Positions 24,101-39,100 of a stretch of DNA of 64,000 nt are shown here, in pieces. Below the pieces are notes generated by a model, which saw nothing but the letters and a program-made list of their open reading frames with translations, was not told the origin of the DNA and ran no database searches. Source of the stretch: Phoebastria nigripes (Eukaryota > Chordata > Aves > Procellariiformes > Diomedeidae); the NCBI GenBank assembly GCA_035582835.1, contig JAYKAV010002375.1:372001-436000 (forward strand). Reading direction: 5' to 3'. The translations under genes were made by a program, and so were the position numbers. Within the stretch, counting starts at the first letter, position 1. Every line of letters starts with the position of its first letter.

Positions 24101-27100
24101 ACAGTTTATAATTAATTTTTATTTGGATTTCTATAAGCACAGGAATATGTAAAAAAAAATCCCATGCACAAACTAACAGGAGAAGTGATGAGTATTTGTA
24201 ATTCTCTTCTTTCATGTTACGGAATATCAGATGAAGTCAAGCAATGCATGCTACTTCAGCTACCGTTACAGAGGAGCCTGAGCACAACCATATGAAATGC
24301 ATACAGTTGTGCTATTTCAGGTGTCCATAAGCTTCAAACATAGTCTGACACTTGGACTGTCCTTTGTACCTAAAAGCTGAACTAGCAGGGTGCTGATAGA
24401 GCCAACAAAATAACTCTCCCAGAAGATGAGTGGTGATGAACTGATAAGTTCAGGAAATGATGATGCCAGTTCAAATGCAACACAAACTTTCAAGTGCCAC
24501 AATTTAGAAAAGCTTTAAAGCAGGCAAAAATAACCTCCAGGAAGACAGCCATTAAAAAGATTTAAAAAGGAAAATATTTAAGAAACTGAAGAAAGTCTGG
24601 AGAGTCACACTAATTTCTTGTGTAGCAGTAACTCTGGTAGATATTTATACCTTTTAGAATATCTAGATTTTTTTTTTTTTATTTTNTGTTTATTTAGCCA
24701 TACACACACACAGACGCAAGCCAAAGAAATGGCACAGGAGAGAAAAAAAAAACCAGACACCACACCTTCAGGTTTGAAGTGCTTTCTCTTTTCATCCTTC
24801 ACATGAACAACAGCCTCTGCTTAGAACTCCCTTTTGTCCCTGCTGATTTTTGCAGCAGCCCTACATATCTGACCTGGCTCCCAAGCACCTTTAGGAGACA
24901 TTGTGTGGTACTAGCAAAAACCACAAGTGGAGATTCATCAGTGTCTCCGTTCTAACACTAGAAACACTTTCTGTTCAGAGGTGTACAACAGGCAGCAGGA
25001 TTCTCAGACTTTAAAGCTATTTGGACTCTTTCTGGTCTGTTTTGCATATCTGTTTCCTCCTTGCCAAAGGCACCTAGACCACATATGAAAATTAACAGTA
25101 GAGGCAAATTAGTAGAAAGAAAACACATTTAAGTGAGGGGACTGAATTAGATTTCAGGAAGATAGTACCAAAGAAAGAAACAAAACCAAACAAGAAATGA
25201 CAACAAAAAGTCTTATATTTAGGTAAAGATTAAGAAATGGTTACAAACAAGCATGTACACGTATTCTGTGCTGCTTATTCAGATCAGCTTTTTTAAAAAT
25301 AGCTTAAATACACTGTGTACACATACTCTAGTTTTGTTTTGCTTTTAGTTTTTAAGTGGAAGAAGCACCAGCAGGTCTGGTAAGAATAATTCTTCCAGGT
25401 GTTTATGGCTATAGCGAAAGACAGAACCATACACAAAGGCCTCTATCCTCATCTCTCCTTTTGACCCATCCCAGCTTGTGCGCTGAGCATCAGTTTTGAA
25501 AGAGAGGAAAGTGTTATTTAGTCTAGCTGTATCACTAAACTTTTTAAAACCACGAAAACATTCTCTTTTCTCCCAAAATTGCCCAGGGTTTTGTACCCAC
25601 ACAACGTTTTGCCAGCTAAGCAAGCATCAAGATTTCACTAAGTTATTTCATGTTTACTTCTTGCAGTGCTGTAGGCTACCGGCCTCCTGCAAGTAGGTAA
25701 AGCCTTATTCCTACTCAGGGTTTCAGGGAGGGTTGAGAGCACTTGCAGGCAAAAGTATGTTCAACAACAGAAAAATCACAAGTTGTCATTAAGTTATTTT
25801 TCTCACTCAGCTTCCTCACTTCAAAGATGTGCTGGAAGCAAGACGTTTCCTCAGTGCGTGCGTGCCAGTGTGCTGCAGCAGTTACTGTACCTGATACAGG
25901 ACCAGCCGGATCCTTATCATTGTTTTTCTCCATTGCTACGGAAGTTGGCACATCTTCCTCTTTTTCACGTGAGCACTTGGGTGATTTTTCCTCCATAACA
26001 AGGCAGCCTATAAATTCAGGCAACAGAATACAGAGCTCTTACTGTTCCGTAAATGCACAGACTTGAGCATATCAGTTTCTAAGACTTGTAGTGCAAAAAG
26101 TTCACACATCTGTGCCCCAGATTAAGGGCTTACCCGTTACTGGTGCCGTGCCTTCCGAAGAGGATGTAAGAACTTCTTGGGGTGAAGTTAAGTGATCACT
26201 GCCAAAATAAAATTCTTTCAGATACTCATCCATATTATACAATCTTCAAAAAGGCTTTTAAAAGTTTGCACAAAACCTGACCTGGATGGGATCAGCCTGG
26301 CTGGTAGTGTTGGCTCTGCACAGTCAATCTTAATGGAAAGAGAGGAGAGTTAGTATCAGGGAAAGGGTTGCTGTGCGAGTAGAAAACTTGTACGTCAAAG
26401 TTTTAATAATTCCCCCAGCTGTGCCTAAATTATTTCAGCAGTAAAGAACTAGATGGTGAGTACGTGCTGATTCATCTGCTAGTCTAAAGCCACCCATACA
26501 TACAGTACGTAGCTTAGCATGTTATCATCATTAGGAGCGATAACTATGTTTCTGCAGAAATCTTATCTCAGGAATATCACACTTAGAGATGTATTTTGGT
26601 TCCTGACTTCATGTTTTGCTTCTAACACACATTTTCAAATGTGTGTCCAACGTACGTGTTACCACACCACTGTTCTATCTTAATGCTGTGCATCAAGGTA
26701 TATCCATTTTCAAGGTCTTGACCTCAAACCCCATTAAGTGAGGTGCACAGAGCTTCACTCGGCTATAGATGTCAGACTCATTTAGGTAAAGAAAAGCATT
26801 ACTGTTAACAGTTCGACCGAGCAGATGATTCCGAACACAGAAAACTTGCATGTTGTGTTGTACATTTTAGCATGTGTCTTTGAATGATGCTAATTTTCAA
26901 TATTATATAAAACAATTACCTAACCAGTTCAGAAGGCTTCAGGCCTCCTCCTTTGTATGCAAACAGCAGAGGAATTCAGCGGTTAAAGGCTGGTATGTAG
27001 TTTTGCTCATGTTCCTTCAGCCGCTACAGTGCGGTTCTGGACCAGAGTCTTATCACATCAGACCAAAACAACATCCTCCTAAGTCTTTTAATATGGCAAG

Positions 27101-30100
27101 GGAGATACCGAATGGGAAATATCCCTCTTCCTCACTTCACCCTGGATAACTCCAGCTTGCTTATTCAATTGATAGATTGGTCTCTCTTTATGGGTGAAGA
27201 TACAGGGTGAAACAGAGGTTTAAAGGGTTAAGTCAGTAATGACTTGTGATGAACTCCACCCACTGCTGAAGAGGAGTGCTGAATAGAAAAAAAAAAAACC
27301 CAAACCCATCTCCAAGCAGAGAAGGTATGAGGCTAGCCAGCTTTGGGTACATATCAAGTGTCCAAGAACACTATTGAAGCCGGGGGACACACAACAGAAA
27401 AACCATATCAGCGGGTGTTCATCTATGTTCTGGTATCTTCCCTTCCCCCTCAAACATCCTCAGAGGACCAAGGAAACCCAGCAAAGTTGAAAAGGAGGTG
27501 ACCAAGACCCCCGGTCACTTCCGAGAGCAACCGACTGCTCCCAGCATCAGTAAGTGCCTTCTCTCTCTTCCACTCGTCTGAGCCTGACTGCAGTCACAGA
27601 GCCTTGCCCCAGCCAGCTGGATGTTTCCTCTAATGCAAATCCAGGCTATTTTTATTCTTATTTGAATTCTCTATTAAGCTTAAAGAAGTACAGCATTGCA
27701 TTTGCCTCCTTCAGGCCATTAGGTCTACAAGAGTATTAGAGAAGGAGAAGGTGAAAATGAATAGCATGTTGGAATGAAAACAGAAGAAATCTAGAGGTCT
27801 TTTAAAACAAACACCCACCCCCATGCACACACCACCCAAACAAACAAAAAACCTTGCATCACCTGGAACTGACTAAAGCAATTCATATTCTACATGCCCT
27901 CTCCCTCCCCAGGTAATCATATGGTCAGTGCTTTCTGTTCGCAATGAAGGAAAATCCTCAGTTCAGTTTTTAAAACCCCATGCTGGCTATTAGGATTGTG
28001 AGCTCCCATGGATTCCACAGGGTACACTTAAAGAGAAAAAACACCACCAGCACCGCCCCACATTCTCTATTTCCTAATAAAACCTGTTTCCACAGGATAG
28101 CAGAGAATGGTTCTTCTTCCTAATAAAAGGATTGTGTCAAAGAAGATCCTGCAGTACAATCCTAATTACTTTTTCCCCCTCCATCCCTTCAATTAGCATA
28201 ATAATCCAAGGTTCCTCTATCACAGCAGACAAATTCTGGCCACAGTCTTGTATAACTCCTCCCAAACAAGCATTAACATTTGGAAGGCCTATCATCTGGT
28301 TTTTAGACTGTGATACAACTTTCATATTTATAAATCAAAACAAGTATAAAAAGCCCAAGTTTCATCTGGCTCTCACAAGAGCTCCTTTATTAAATAGCCC
28401 CTAAACTCCTACGGTGACAACGCTCTGACAAAATAATTTGGGTTACTTACATGCTGAAGGGCTCGATCTGCTCAAACACATCTGGAACCACAGTGTAATA
28501 AAAAAAAAAACTAGGGAGACTTTTCCTATTAAACAAGGACATTCAAATTTTGCTGCACGTCACAGTTTTTAGAACAGATACTGGACACAGCCTGTTTGCC
28601 TTTTCTCTGGGGCAAGCTTTAACATTTTAATTTTCCCCCTCTAGAACAGTCACACGGAAAGTTTTATATAAAAAAAAGCAAAAATGGAAAATGACATTTC
28701 TGAGCCCAGCTGGAATTACAGAAAGCTCCGGAGCAATGAAGCTCAGGCATTTCAAACAACTTTGCAAGGCTGTGACTTTCCAGAAGGACCGGATAAAGCA
28801 AGAGCCCTTGAGATTATCCTCTTTAAGGTAGCTTAAGTAGTAGCAGCACAAGCCAGGAGTTCCTCACCTGCTCTACCCCAACTGAGCAGTGTGCTGAAAC
28901 CACAGGCAGTCCCCACCACTCTTACTTTTTACCCTCACTGCACTTTCTGCCTTGATTTGCCACTACAACCAGACCACTGCTGCATTTGCAGGTACCACAC
29001 ACAGCTAGGGTAGGTCTGAGGTTGCCTGCTCATTAGTCTTGCAAGGGTTATTTCCAGGTTCACGGAAACCACTGACCAATATTCTTCCATCATCACCACC
29101 AACACCAATACTGGAGTTTGTAAAGCTAATTAGAAGCCCCGTGTGGCAGGGCTGAAGTCTAGATTTCAATAGTGAGTATTGTGGCACTGAGCACAACTAG
29201 GTGTGCTGAGCTGCAGCTCATCTTGCTGCTGCCACGAGAAAGCCGACTGACAGCTCAAGGTGTAGATGCAGGATTCAATACAGCAGTGAAGGCATATCTG
29301 AGCACATCAGCTGATGGAAAGTTTTCATACAGCAAAGATGTCATTTTTCAGCTGTTACATGGTAGCCATGGGAGAAAGTGCAGAGAAAGGCAGCATTCAC
29401 AACTAAAACATCCTGTGGCTTCTTGCAGGTGGATAAAAAGAGCGAAATCACTCAGACTTCCCTGGCAGAATTGAGTATTACTGAAGAAACAGCACTGTCT
29501 TAAGCCTGTTTAAAATACAGCTAAAAGCATGACCCAGATGTCTTGAACATCAAGACATTTAGGACTATAATTACAGTATTACAGAAGTGTGCCCAAATAG
29601 AAGGGACTACCCCACACAGAACAAGATGTCACAGCACCCTGCTGACTGATGCCAGCTCCATTCACCTTGGAGCAGTGCTGATTTATAGCTGCTCAATCTG
29701 GATCCGAGTAAGGCATTAAATGCTTGAACCTATTCAAAACCACATCTCAGGCATCAGAGACAGCACTCACCTCCGTAAGTGAAGAGTCCATCATTGTAAT
29801 GGAAACAGGAAGGTCTGCATCAGTATAGTTACCGGCAGAGCATATTTTCCACCTGGCAATACACATTTTATTTGCATATTGCCCAAACAACAGTGAGATA
29901 TATTGCCCATTTTCCTTAAGCACATAACAACTGAAGTCACCATTATCTGTGTAGTCAGACAGCTGGTCTCTCAGAGAAAGAAAAATTCATTACTAACATC
30001 AATCCCTCCTCCCCCAAACAGCAAGAACCACCACCAGTCCTTCTCCCAACCTCCTCCGCACTGCATAGCTCTGCAGAAAACTGGTGGCAAAAGCTTCAAG

Positions 30101-33100
30101 AGCTGCTGAGTCTTTTGCTGCAGACTGCCTGTCTCTGCATCTTCAGGAACATCCTTATCTTTTAAAATATTCACCGACAATAGTTAGCTAGCTTTCATAA
30201 TCTTAAGCAGTTCAATCTCTATTTTAAAGAACTAAGGAGGCAGCTTGATAAGCAAAGACCTCAGAACTGCTCTAAACTCTGCAAAAAAAATGTGACTTCT
30301 GAAAGCCAATAGGATTTTGGCTCCTAAATGGGAGTGTTAGTTGTGAGTTAAATACTAAAAGTAGACACAAGAACACCTACATCATGCCTCAGTTCTCCAG
30401 CATGAAATGGAAACACCATCACTGTATTTGGCTGGTGGTCACACCAGCAGTTTCAGTAAAAAGTTTTAATATTATTTTTGTGAATAGAAGCAAAGCATTA
30501 CCCCATAACACCATTAGCTGACCACTGAGTGTCCAGTATTTCCTATAAGAGATGCCCTGCTGTTGAACTCAGCATGTGCTGGGGGTATAGCTTTCCCTTG
30601 GAACCAATAGATCCCATGGACTCTTCCACCCTTCACCCCAAAAAGGTTATTCTGCCATCTTACTTGCACCCCACTGACGTCACATCTGAAGAGGACGTGT
30701 GTCCCAGANCACAGCTTTCAAACGTGCAGCTGCCAGAGCTCTGTCTATAAGGCCGATCCCAGTCGTGCACAGGAGAGTTATTTGGGCATGAGATTTCCAA
30801 GGTCAGAGCATCTGTTAAGACAGACAAGTGTGAAGAGTGGCAGTCATTGGCAAAGTTGTATTTAGTCACAGGTCAATTTTTGACTAAGTCTAAAATAGTC
30901 AAGCAGCAGACCAACCAAATACAGATTTATAATAAGGCAGCTTCCATCTTGGTATGAAAGGTTTAGGTTATGTGGCCTTAACGTATTTTGTAGACAGACA
31001 GCGTGCAGCACCTGGGGATGGGGATTTTCCATCAGTCAGGTTATAGAAAATTCCACGTAGGACAGCTTTGTTGTAGTGAATTGTTTTGTGTGGCAGAGTG
31101 GGCAGGGAGATAGATCATCTTTTTTGTATCAATACTTGATTGGTGCAAGCCAAGAATACCTGCCTCATTTGTGGCTGGATCGTGATATTACAGCAAGTTG
31201 CAAGAACACTCCGAGTCGGCCCACTGAAACAGCCCTTTCAGAGCAGCAGAGTGCTATTCTAAGGAGCACATGCAGCCAAGCAATATCTTCTTCCATTTCC
31301 CCCAGCATGGCATAGAATTACATTTGAGCATTTTATACCTTGTGTGAGAAGAGACTTTGTGTTTTACCAGCTTACTACTGGAAGAGACCTTTGTCTATAA
31401 AAGCCCAAATGCACTCTGCAGTTCTGTGGCCCTGCAATGCATATCTGTTAGTGGTTGCTTTTAATACTTGTAAGGCTTGAGAGTTGCAGGGAAGTACGAA
31501 CCCATTATGAAAGCAGGAGAAATCAACAGATACAATTATTTGATCTCAGTAGCTATGTTACCAGTTCAAGTTTTTAAACCGGGTCTGACCTCAGTTCAGT
31601 AGCAAAGTAGCAGGACATCGCTGGCTATCTCAATGTTTGCCAGTCAACAGGATGAATGGGAAGAACATAACTCAAGCCCTCTCGATCGAGACTGGCAAGC
31701 ATCTTGTCAGGAGTATACTCTGATGTATTATTTATACCAATAGTTCCTTAAGCTTTTGGGGACTCCTGTTAGGCTGACAAGCAGCCACCTTTTCAGGCCT
31801 TTAATTGCATGCATTATAAACATGAATCAGCCTCCTGGATTACATGCAAAAATAGGCTAAAGCCAACAATAGATTTTCCACAATTTACCAGCATGTTTAG
31901 GACCAGTGATACTGTTTTATGCCACCTATCAACTCTTCCTATATTTCAGGAGAGAGACAGAAAAATGGCCAACACTACCAGGTCTTACCTAGAAGAGGTG
32001 TACTACGCCAGTATGAAATATCCGAGGGCGGTGTCCTGGGAATTTCAGTGCACAAGGTGGGTCCCTCGCTCCACAGTCGTTTAGAGCAATGGAGCTGCTA
32101 ATTGAAAAATAGAAAGTGCTGCTGTTGTTCAATCACNCTGAATACATTAATGCCACCAACTCCCCCCCTACACACGCAGTTGCATCTGCATAATGTAATA
32201 CTAACAGTTATACAAATACATCATCTGTTGCTTTTTTGCCTAGAAAAGCTCACATCCTTAATGGGCAGAACAGATACAGGAAGAGGTAGAATAATTCAAC
32301 TTTACATTTGCAACAGATGTGTTGGTTCAAGCTAGGTCTGGAACTAGATACTACAAAACCAGGCAAAATGAGCAGGACAGGAGAACAAAAACAAAAAAAA
32401 AAACCCACCCAAACCAAAACCAAAGAACCAACCAAAAACTGAAAAAAAAACAAAACCCAAAACAAAAAAAACCAACACCAAAAAAAACCCAAACCCACAA
32501 AAACCCCCAAACCCTCAACCCTTCCAGCCAAGCCAAGCCAAGCCAAGCCAGACAGCTTGAGAAAGGGAACATTCTTCCAGTGTCCAGCACCTACTACACA
32601 GGTCAGATTTCCCTCAGCAGGAGCAGGAGGGCAGCTCCAGTTCGGCTGCATGGAGACAAAGCACTGCCCCCACCATCCCCTGCCCCTGAATGCACACCAC
32701 TTGCTTGCTGTTTACTGCTGAAGAGGTTTCATCTGAAGACAGCTAGAGGAAACTTCTGAAGCAACGCTTACGCAGCTGCATTTGACCTAATGTTTCTTAA
32801 GTGATGAAAAACGGAAAAGAAATTGGAAGATGTAGCCCCATCTTCAGCCTCTGATCCTTCTCAAAATGCAATTTATCAAGCAGCTGTATTTTGTCACAGT
32901 GACTGTTCAGAAGCAATACGAAACTGGTTTTGCAATAAGGTTTTGAATATACTTTTGTATGTGTGTATACATGTATGTACATATATACATAAATATGTAT
33001 CTCAAGTTATTTTTATTAAATGTTTAACTTGGCTAAGTTTCTCACAAGGAAAGTTATTTATTTCCTTCAGGTCATAGAAAAAAAAAAAAAAAAAAAAAAA

Positions 33101-36100
33101 AAGAACAAAACTCATGTCATATTTTAACAGGCTCAGCAATGGTCATATCAAACACACTTACCTTCCCTTTTACCAGCTCAGTTGACGTGGGCAGCAGACT
33201 GTAGTCAGATTCTAACTCTGCACAGCACTGTTGCAATAGAGAAATAGTTTAAGGCAAGCAGACGTAGAAGAAAAAAAAACAACCAAACAAAAAAAGGTAA
33301 AAAAAGCGAAGGAACACTACTACTGATTATGAACAAAATGGAGCTTTATCTAATTGAACTATTTTCAGCTATCAGGAAAACTATGCAGTTGTTTCCCCTT
33401 GCTACTTTCAGCCCTTAATTCTGCAGACCTTTATGCACAAATACAAGTTTTATTCACATGCAGCTAGTCCACAGTTTTGATTCTACTCCTCTGATGCCCC
33501 TGTTACAGCCTAGGATACATTTTAGGATCTTCTGTTTGTCTTTATAAATACCTTGTTATTCTATGTTAAATCCAGACCGTTCAGACCCTGAGCTATAGCG
33601 TTCCTTACTAGNGCTGGTTGGGAAAAGAGTCCTCCCACAATGTTTCCCCCTCCACCCCCTTCCAAACTTGAAGAAAGTATTTTTATTCAAAGCAAAGTAC
33701 TCCAGAGTTACATAATTTCCAACATATTTCCACAGAGGGGCACAAAGGTAATAACTCTTTCACTGCCTATTCCAATGCCTGGATACTGAGAAATATTTTG
33801 TTACAAGATTTTAAACATTTGTTTTCAAGACTGTCTGCAGAAGAGAGGGCTGATTGTGGGGGACAAATCACCCAATGCATCAGGGAAAGCTTCCCTCAGC
33901 CCCGTTTGATATGATCACCAATGGCTTACAGTGAAGACCAACACTACACCTGTAAGTTCTAGCCCATTTTTTCCAGAAGGCTGAAGAAGGAAAATAATAA
34001 TGTGCAGATCAGTACATACAGTTTACTGCCTCCACAGTTATGTACGTGTTAGAAAAGAAGAAATCACATGCTGCCAAATTACTTGCAGTTCAACTCAGCT
34101 GTAGATGTCCTTCCACCAGAGCACCTCCTGTGCAAGCCTACCATTTCTTCCCCCACCAGACAAGCATCATACCTGACACACCAATTCACAGAGTCGCTTT
34201 TGAAGCAGTTCCCATCGTAGTGTGTTAACAGTTGCTATGAAGAAACATTTACAAGTCTTACAGGGTTCCTTATAATTTGATAACAAGCAGTCAGATGTTA
34301 GTGTCTTTAAACCTGACTACTGCCTATCACAAACCCATTGCACTTTGCTCTAGTCTAGTTATACCTACAACACTTTTTCACAAGAAAGAGAATTTTAAAA
34401 GTGCATTTTGTTTTGCGAGTTCCAGAAAACACTGGGCACTTTTTCTTCCCTGTGGTTACGTTTCCCCTTGCTATAAAGTGGGGGGAATGCTTCCCCACAT
34501 CATCAGCATTAAGGTGCCACAGTTCCCTGTGGAAATGGATGACTCCATTACAACTTATTGGAAGAGAAGCATTTGTCCTTCCAATTTGACATCCTGTACA
34601 GAAGTTTTAAAGTCAACAGGCTTTACATTATATTTAGAAACATTCTTTGTTCAAGTTTGGTAATGCCAGGGCCTGCCTCTGGTGACTTCTACCTTGATAT
34701 AAGTCTATCACAGTTTTTATACCACAGCTAATAATGGGGGGGTGGGGCAGAAAGGAGATTTTATTAGCCCCGTCACCTCAGTGCCCAAGCAAAAATTGAA
34801 GGCAGCTCTCAGTAGCTCATTCAGCTTTTTCACTGGATGAGGGCTGTAGCAATTAGTGGCAAGGTATGATTAGACATCTGAAACATAGAAGGAGCTGTGC
34901 CAGACTGACTTAGGTTGAAGTAGCTTCCTCNGCCAACAGGTTCCCTCATTTCTGATCTCATCAATGGGTGGGGGGAAATAGGGGAATGGAGTGGGTAAGT
35001 GGGTGGGGAAGAGACTACAACCCAGCCCTTCAGTCAGAAAGGGCACTAGACCTGTCTGGCTTTCTGCAGGAACCAATATAAAAGTATTGTCCTCCCCGAC
35101 TCACATCCTTGTTTGTCAGCCCTGTTCTTCATAACTCCTTGCAACTTCTCTACACATTTACCAGTTTATTTCTATTTATCTACAGAAAGAGATTTCTGCA
35201 AACTACCTGGAGTCATTTAAAGCCAAAGTCTCAGCCATTTCTAGGGTGGTGGTGTTTTCTGAGGGTTTGTTTGGTTTTTGGTTTTGGTTTTTTTGAGTCA
35301 CAGTGGCACTAGTCTCTTCCACATGTCTGGGGTTCTCTCTCTTTTCATTTACTCTAGCTCATTTTGCAGAGAGCTTTGTCTATTTAGAGCTGGAAAATGA
35401 CACACTATTTCCCTTGTTATGCCTCTTGCTAAAAAACCAANCCCACAGTTTGAAGGAAGTAGTAAACATGAAAGCAACATGAGCACACACACACGTGAAC
35501 ACCACCAAAATATTGGTCAGAAGTCAGCAAGCACAGTTTGGAGCTGTTTCTGCCACATCAGTGCATAACAGTTGTGCCTTAGGGCTAAGACATAGGGTCC
35601 CATGTAATTTTTCATACAAGACAAATTGTAGTTTCACATAAAGTTGTTTACAATGCACATATATATTGAGCATCAGTCACATTGCCCTGGGAAATGCATG
35701 CCTGAGGCCAAATGTTCAGTTGGCTTAAGTCAGTCAGCATTTTTTTTCCTGTAAGTGATACGCACTCCAGAATTTGGAAGGAAAAAGCCACATGTGCTTG
35801 AATCAAATCACTGCATTCTTTAATTGCCCAAGCTTTTGACGTGTTGATGTTAGCAAGTGAGCAAGAGGTAGTATGAAGTTTCCATGGTTCCGTAGCAAAA
35901 GTTGCATGTGTACGATGCAATGACACAATTGCTTTCTACTATAGAGAACAGCCTAGTACCATGCAGTTATTCAAAAACACAAAGCAAATACAAGCAGCAA
36001 GCAGAACGCAGAACATAAAACCCAGGTCTCTCTGGTACAGGAAGCTTAAGAAAGGGGGATGACTTTGTTAGGAATAAGGTGGGCTATTCAGGTGTGGGAA

Positions 36101-39100
36101 CAGCAGCTTCGGTAAAGGAGTGCCAGTGCCACCCATGGAGTTACTAACCCTTCCTCCTAGGACTGGAGATTTTGTTAGGAGGTTCTGCAGCTTTGGTCCA
36201 ACCCAACACCCACTCATCAGGCTCCCACCTGATTCTCAGCACAGATGCCATGGTTGCATATCTCTTAAAGGAGAAGGAAAACAGAAAGGAAAAAANAAAA
36301 AAAAAAAGAGAAAAAGAAAAAGAAAAAGAAAAGACTCCACGGAGCATTTTACCAGATTACCTGCAGGTCAGTCCTATTCCCCCTTGCCATAAACTAAACC
36401 ATAAAGGATTTGCCCGTGCAAGAGTGAATGCTGGCACAGTGCCAGTAGTTACTCACTTTTCTGGTCTTCCACCTTTTCTTGAAGCAACTGGCAAGTGCTC
36501 GTTAAAGCTGCATTCACATCCTTGAGTTTTTGCTGCTCGGAAATGGCTTCCTCTAACTTGTGTTTCAAGGATGCGGCTTCCTCACAAGCAGAGTGAAAGG
36601 CTTCAACTTGATCCTCCGCCTAAGCACAAAACAATATTTAAGAAAAAAAGAAGGGAAGGAAGGAAAGAAAAAAAAAAAAAGCAGCCTGGCTAACAAGGAG
36701 CCTCTGCAGTTCATGTAAATGAAACCAAACTGTATCTGTTCTTTCTCAGGAAGTGATAAAGCTCCCTCTGAACTTCTGCATTTTTACGTTGGGGTGGACT
36801 GTGTATGGAAGCTATTTTTGGTTTTTTTTTTCTCTTTTCTTTTTTTTAAGCCACCACAAATATGCAATGCTGCCTCTTTCATCAGCAAACTGTTGTCACC
36901 ACCCCCTCAAATTTTACTTCCTCTGCTGGTTCCACTTTTGCAGTGAGGCACTCCATTCCGAACATGCGATTTCCTTTCCGAAGAGCAGCGATGCATTGTA
37001 CGTAGCCTTTTGCATCTGCTTGCTTGTTGTCTGCGTAGAAGGAACTAGACTGTCCCTTACCTGTTTGCTGGCATCCTCAAGCTGCTTTGTAGCTTTTTGC
37101 AGCTCTAAACCAAGGGCTTCTGCCTGGCCAGCAGTTTCTTCTTGTAACTGTTTGACAGTTTCTATCTCACGTTGCCTGTGGGGTGAGAGAGCACTAAACC
37201 ACAATCCGTTACTGACATTTTAGAGCAGGCATGCCCGGGAGATGACACACGCTAGTTGTTGAGACATGCATCAAGAACCGCATTCAGCTGTTATATTTTG
37301 CAGCTCCCCAGGATCCAGCACCAGGGACTTCATTCTTGCTAAGCACAATTCAACCCAGTAGGCAGACAAGGCTTTTCTATAGCAGCTCCAGAATTAGGAA
37401 GGGGATGGAGGTTTTCCCTGGTTCCTCTCCAGCTGAATGGTGCAATGGCTGTGCCAGCCCCAGCCAGCTGGGTACCATAGTGAAAGTTTGAATATCCAGA
37501 GAACTCTCAAAGAGCAAGAGCTTAGTGGGGCAAACTTTCGCAATTTGGTCAAAAGAATGCATTGTCTCATGGTTTGGGAGAAATAGTAATTGGATATAGA
37601 GTCAATCATTGCAGAAAAGATACCTTGGAGCTATTACTGCAGATACACAGCTACCTCAGGTTAATTTCCCAGTGTTTCAGAGGGTATTTCACTTGACAGC
37701 AAACAGATGCCACCAAAACCAGTGCTAAAGATGATGGCTTTCAAGGAACCCCTTCTTTTCCACTGCATAAACCCTTTGCCCATTTCTTCTCTAACTCACC
37801 TTCATATATTTTTTTTCCTTGTTGTTAGCATCACAAACAATTTTGATACAGAGAGGCAGCTTTAAGAAACCAAGCCATCAGTATTTTTATCAGCTCTTTT
37901 CCAAGTGAAGGGAGAGCATGTGGGAGGTCTACATTAACAACATCAAGTGGAAGATAAGTCAGGCAAAAGTGCGGTATGACTGCTCCGCATTAGCTCTCAG
38001 GGATGCAAAGCCCTAGGAAGCTGCTTACACCCCAAACCCAGGGAAAGGCATGCGTGCAAAAATTTACATTTAGCATAGGATAGCAGAAGGCTGACACTAT
38101 GAGTAAGCCTGGGTTCCACAAAGACAACAAATTCAGATTAGTTGTTATGGCAAAAAACCCCTTGACTAGCTACTTTCCTGAATGCCTGAGGAGAGAAGGG
38201 AGGGCAGGCAGGCAGAGGTTTACACCTTCTGTCTTTTGCTGCCACGTTTGTAATGTCAAAACTCACAGCAGGAACCATGTGCCAATAAACTAAAACTTGA
38301 AGTTACATTTTCATATTTAATGAGATAACTCATTGAGGCTATACCCTTGAGAAACAGACATTATATCGTCTGGGGCTAGCAATTGTCTCCCAAAGCAATA
38401 ATACCTGTAGGCATATATTTTACATGTCTTCTGCTTCATACAAACCCAGCCGTTTATTTAATGGTTGCACCTGCTAGATAGGCAGCGCCCTCTTGCTTTA
38501 ACTGCTCAGTCTGTGGTCTCCCTGCTGTTTTCAAAGACATCTCCAAGATCATATGTTACTTCATACACAGACCTTAACTTATGCTAAAACCAAATCCACT
38601 CTCCAAAACAGCAGATAATTTCCTCTGTGAAAATAGTCTTCAGAATTCAGTAAACTTTGTTCCACAAGACAAAAACCCCAACCCAACAACAAAAAAATCC
38701 CCACCCACCAAACAGCTAAGCAACCAACAAAAAACCCAAAAGACGACACAGATGCTTTAAAGGGGTACCTGGCAGAGAGCTCTTTCCTTAGGTGAAGTTG
38801 CTCTGTCTTGGTTCTCCTCAGGTTGCTCGCCATTCGAATAAAATCCTTATCTAGGGATTCTTTGTATTTTTCCAAAAGATGAAGTTTCTGGATCCAAAGG
38901 TGTCTTTTTTCTCCTAGTTCTTGCTTGAGAACCTGTGGAATTTTGAAACTGAGTTGCCATGCGGTGAGGAGCAGAGCCAGAGAGTAAACCAGAGCCCCAA
39001 TTTACATGATGAGAATTGATTTCCCATTTAGCATCTTCACCTACATCCAACACTATCAGCAATAAAGAAGGTGGATGATTGACAATATTCTGTAATCTAC

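Noticed and set aside
32250..32759. 133-146 residue open frames on both strands
   Set aside because: They come from the A/C-rich repeat. The biased Lys/Thr/Pro or Phe/Leu/Trp/Gly composition and lack of splice context argue against coding.
36172..36525. Plus-strand open frame over IRAG2 exon 19
   Set aside because: It partly overlaps a purine repeat and is antisense to a well supported coiled-coil exon.
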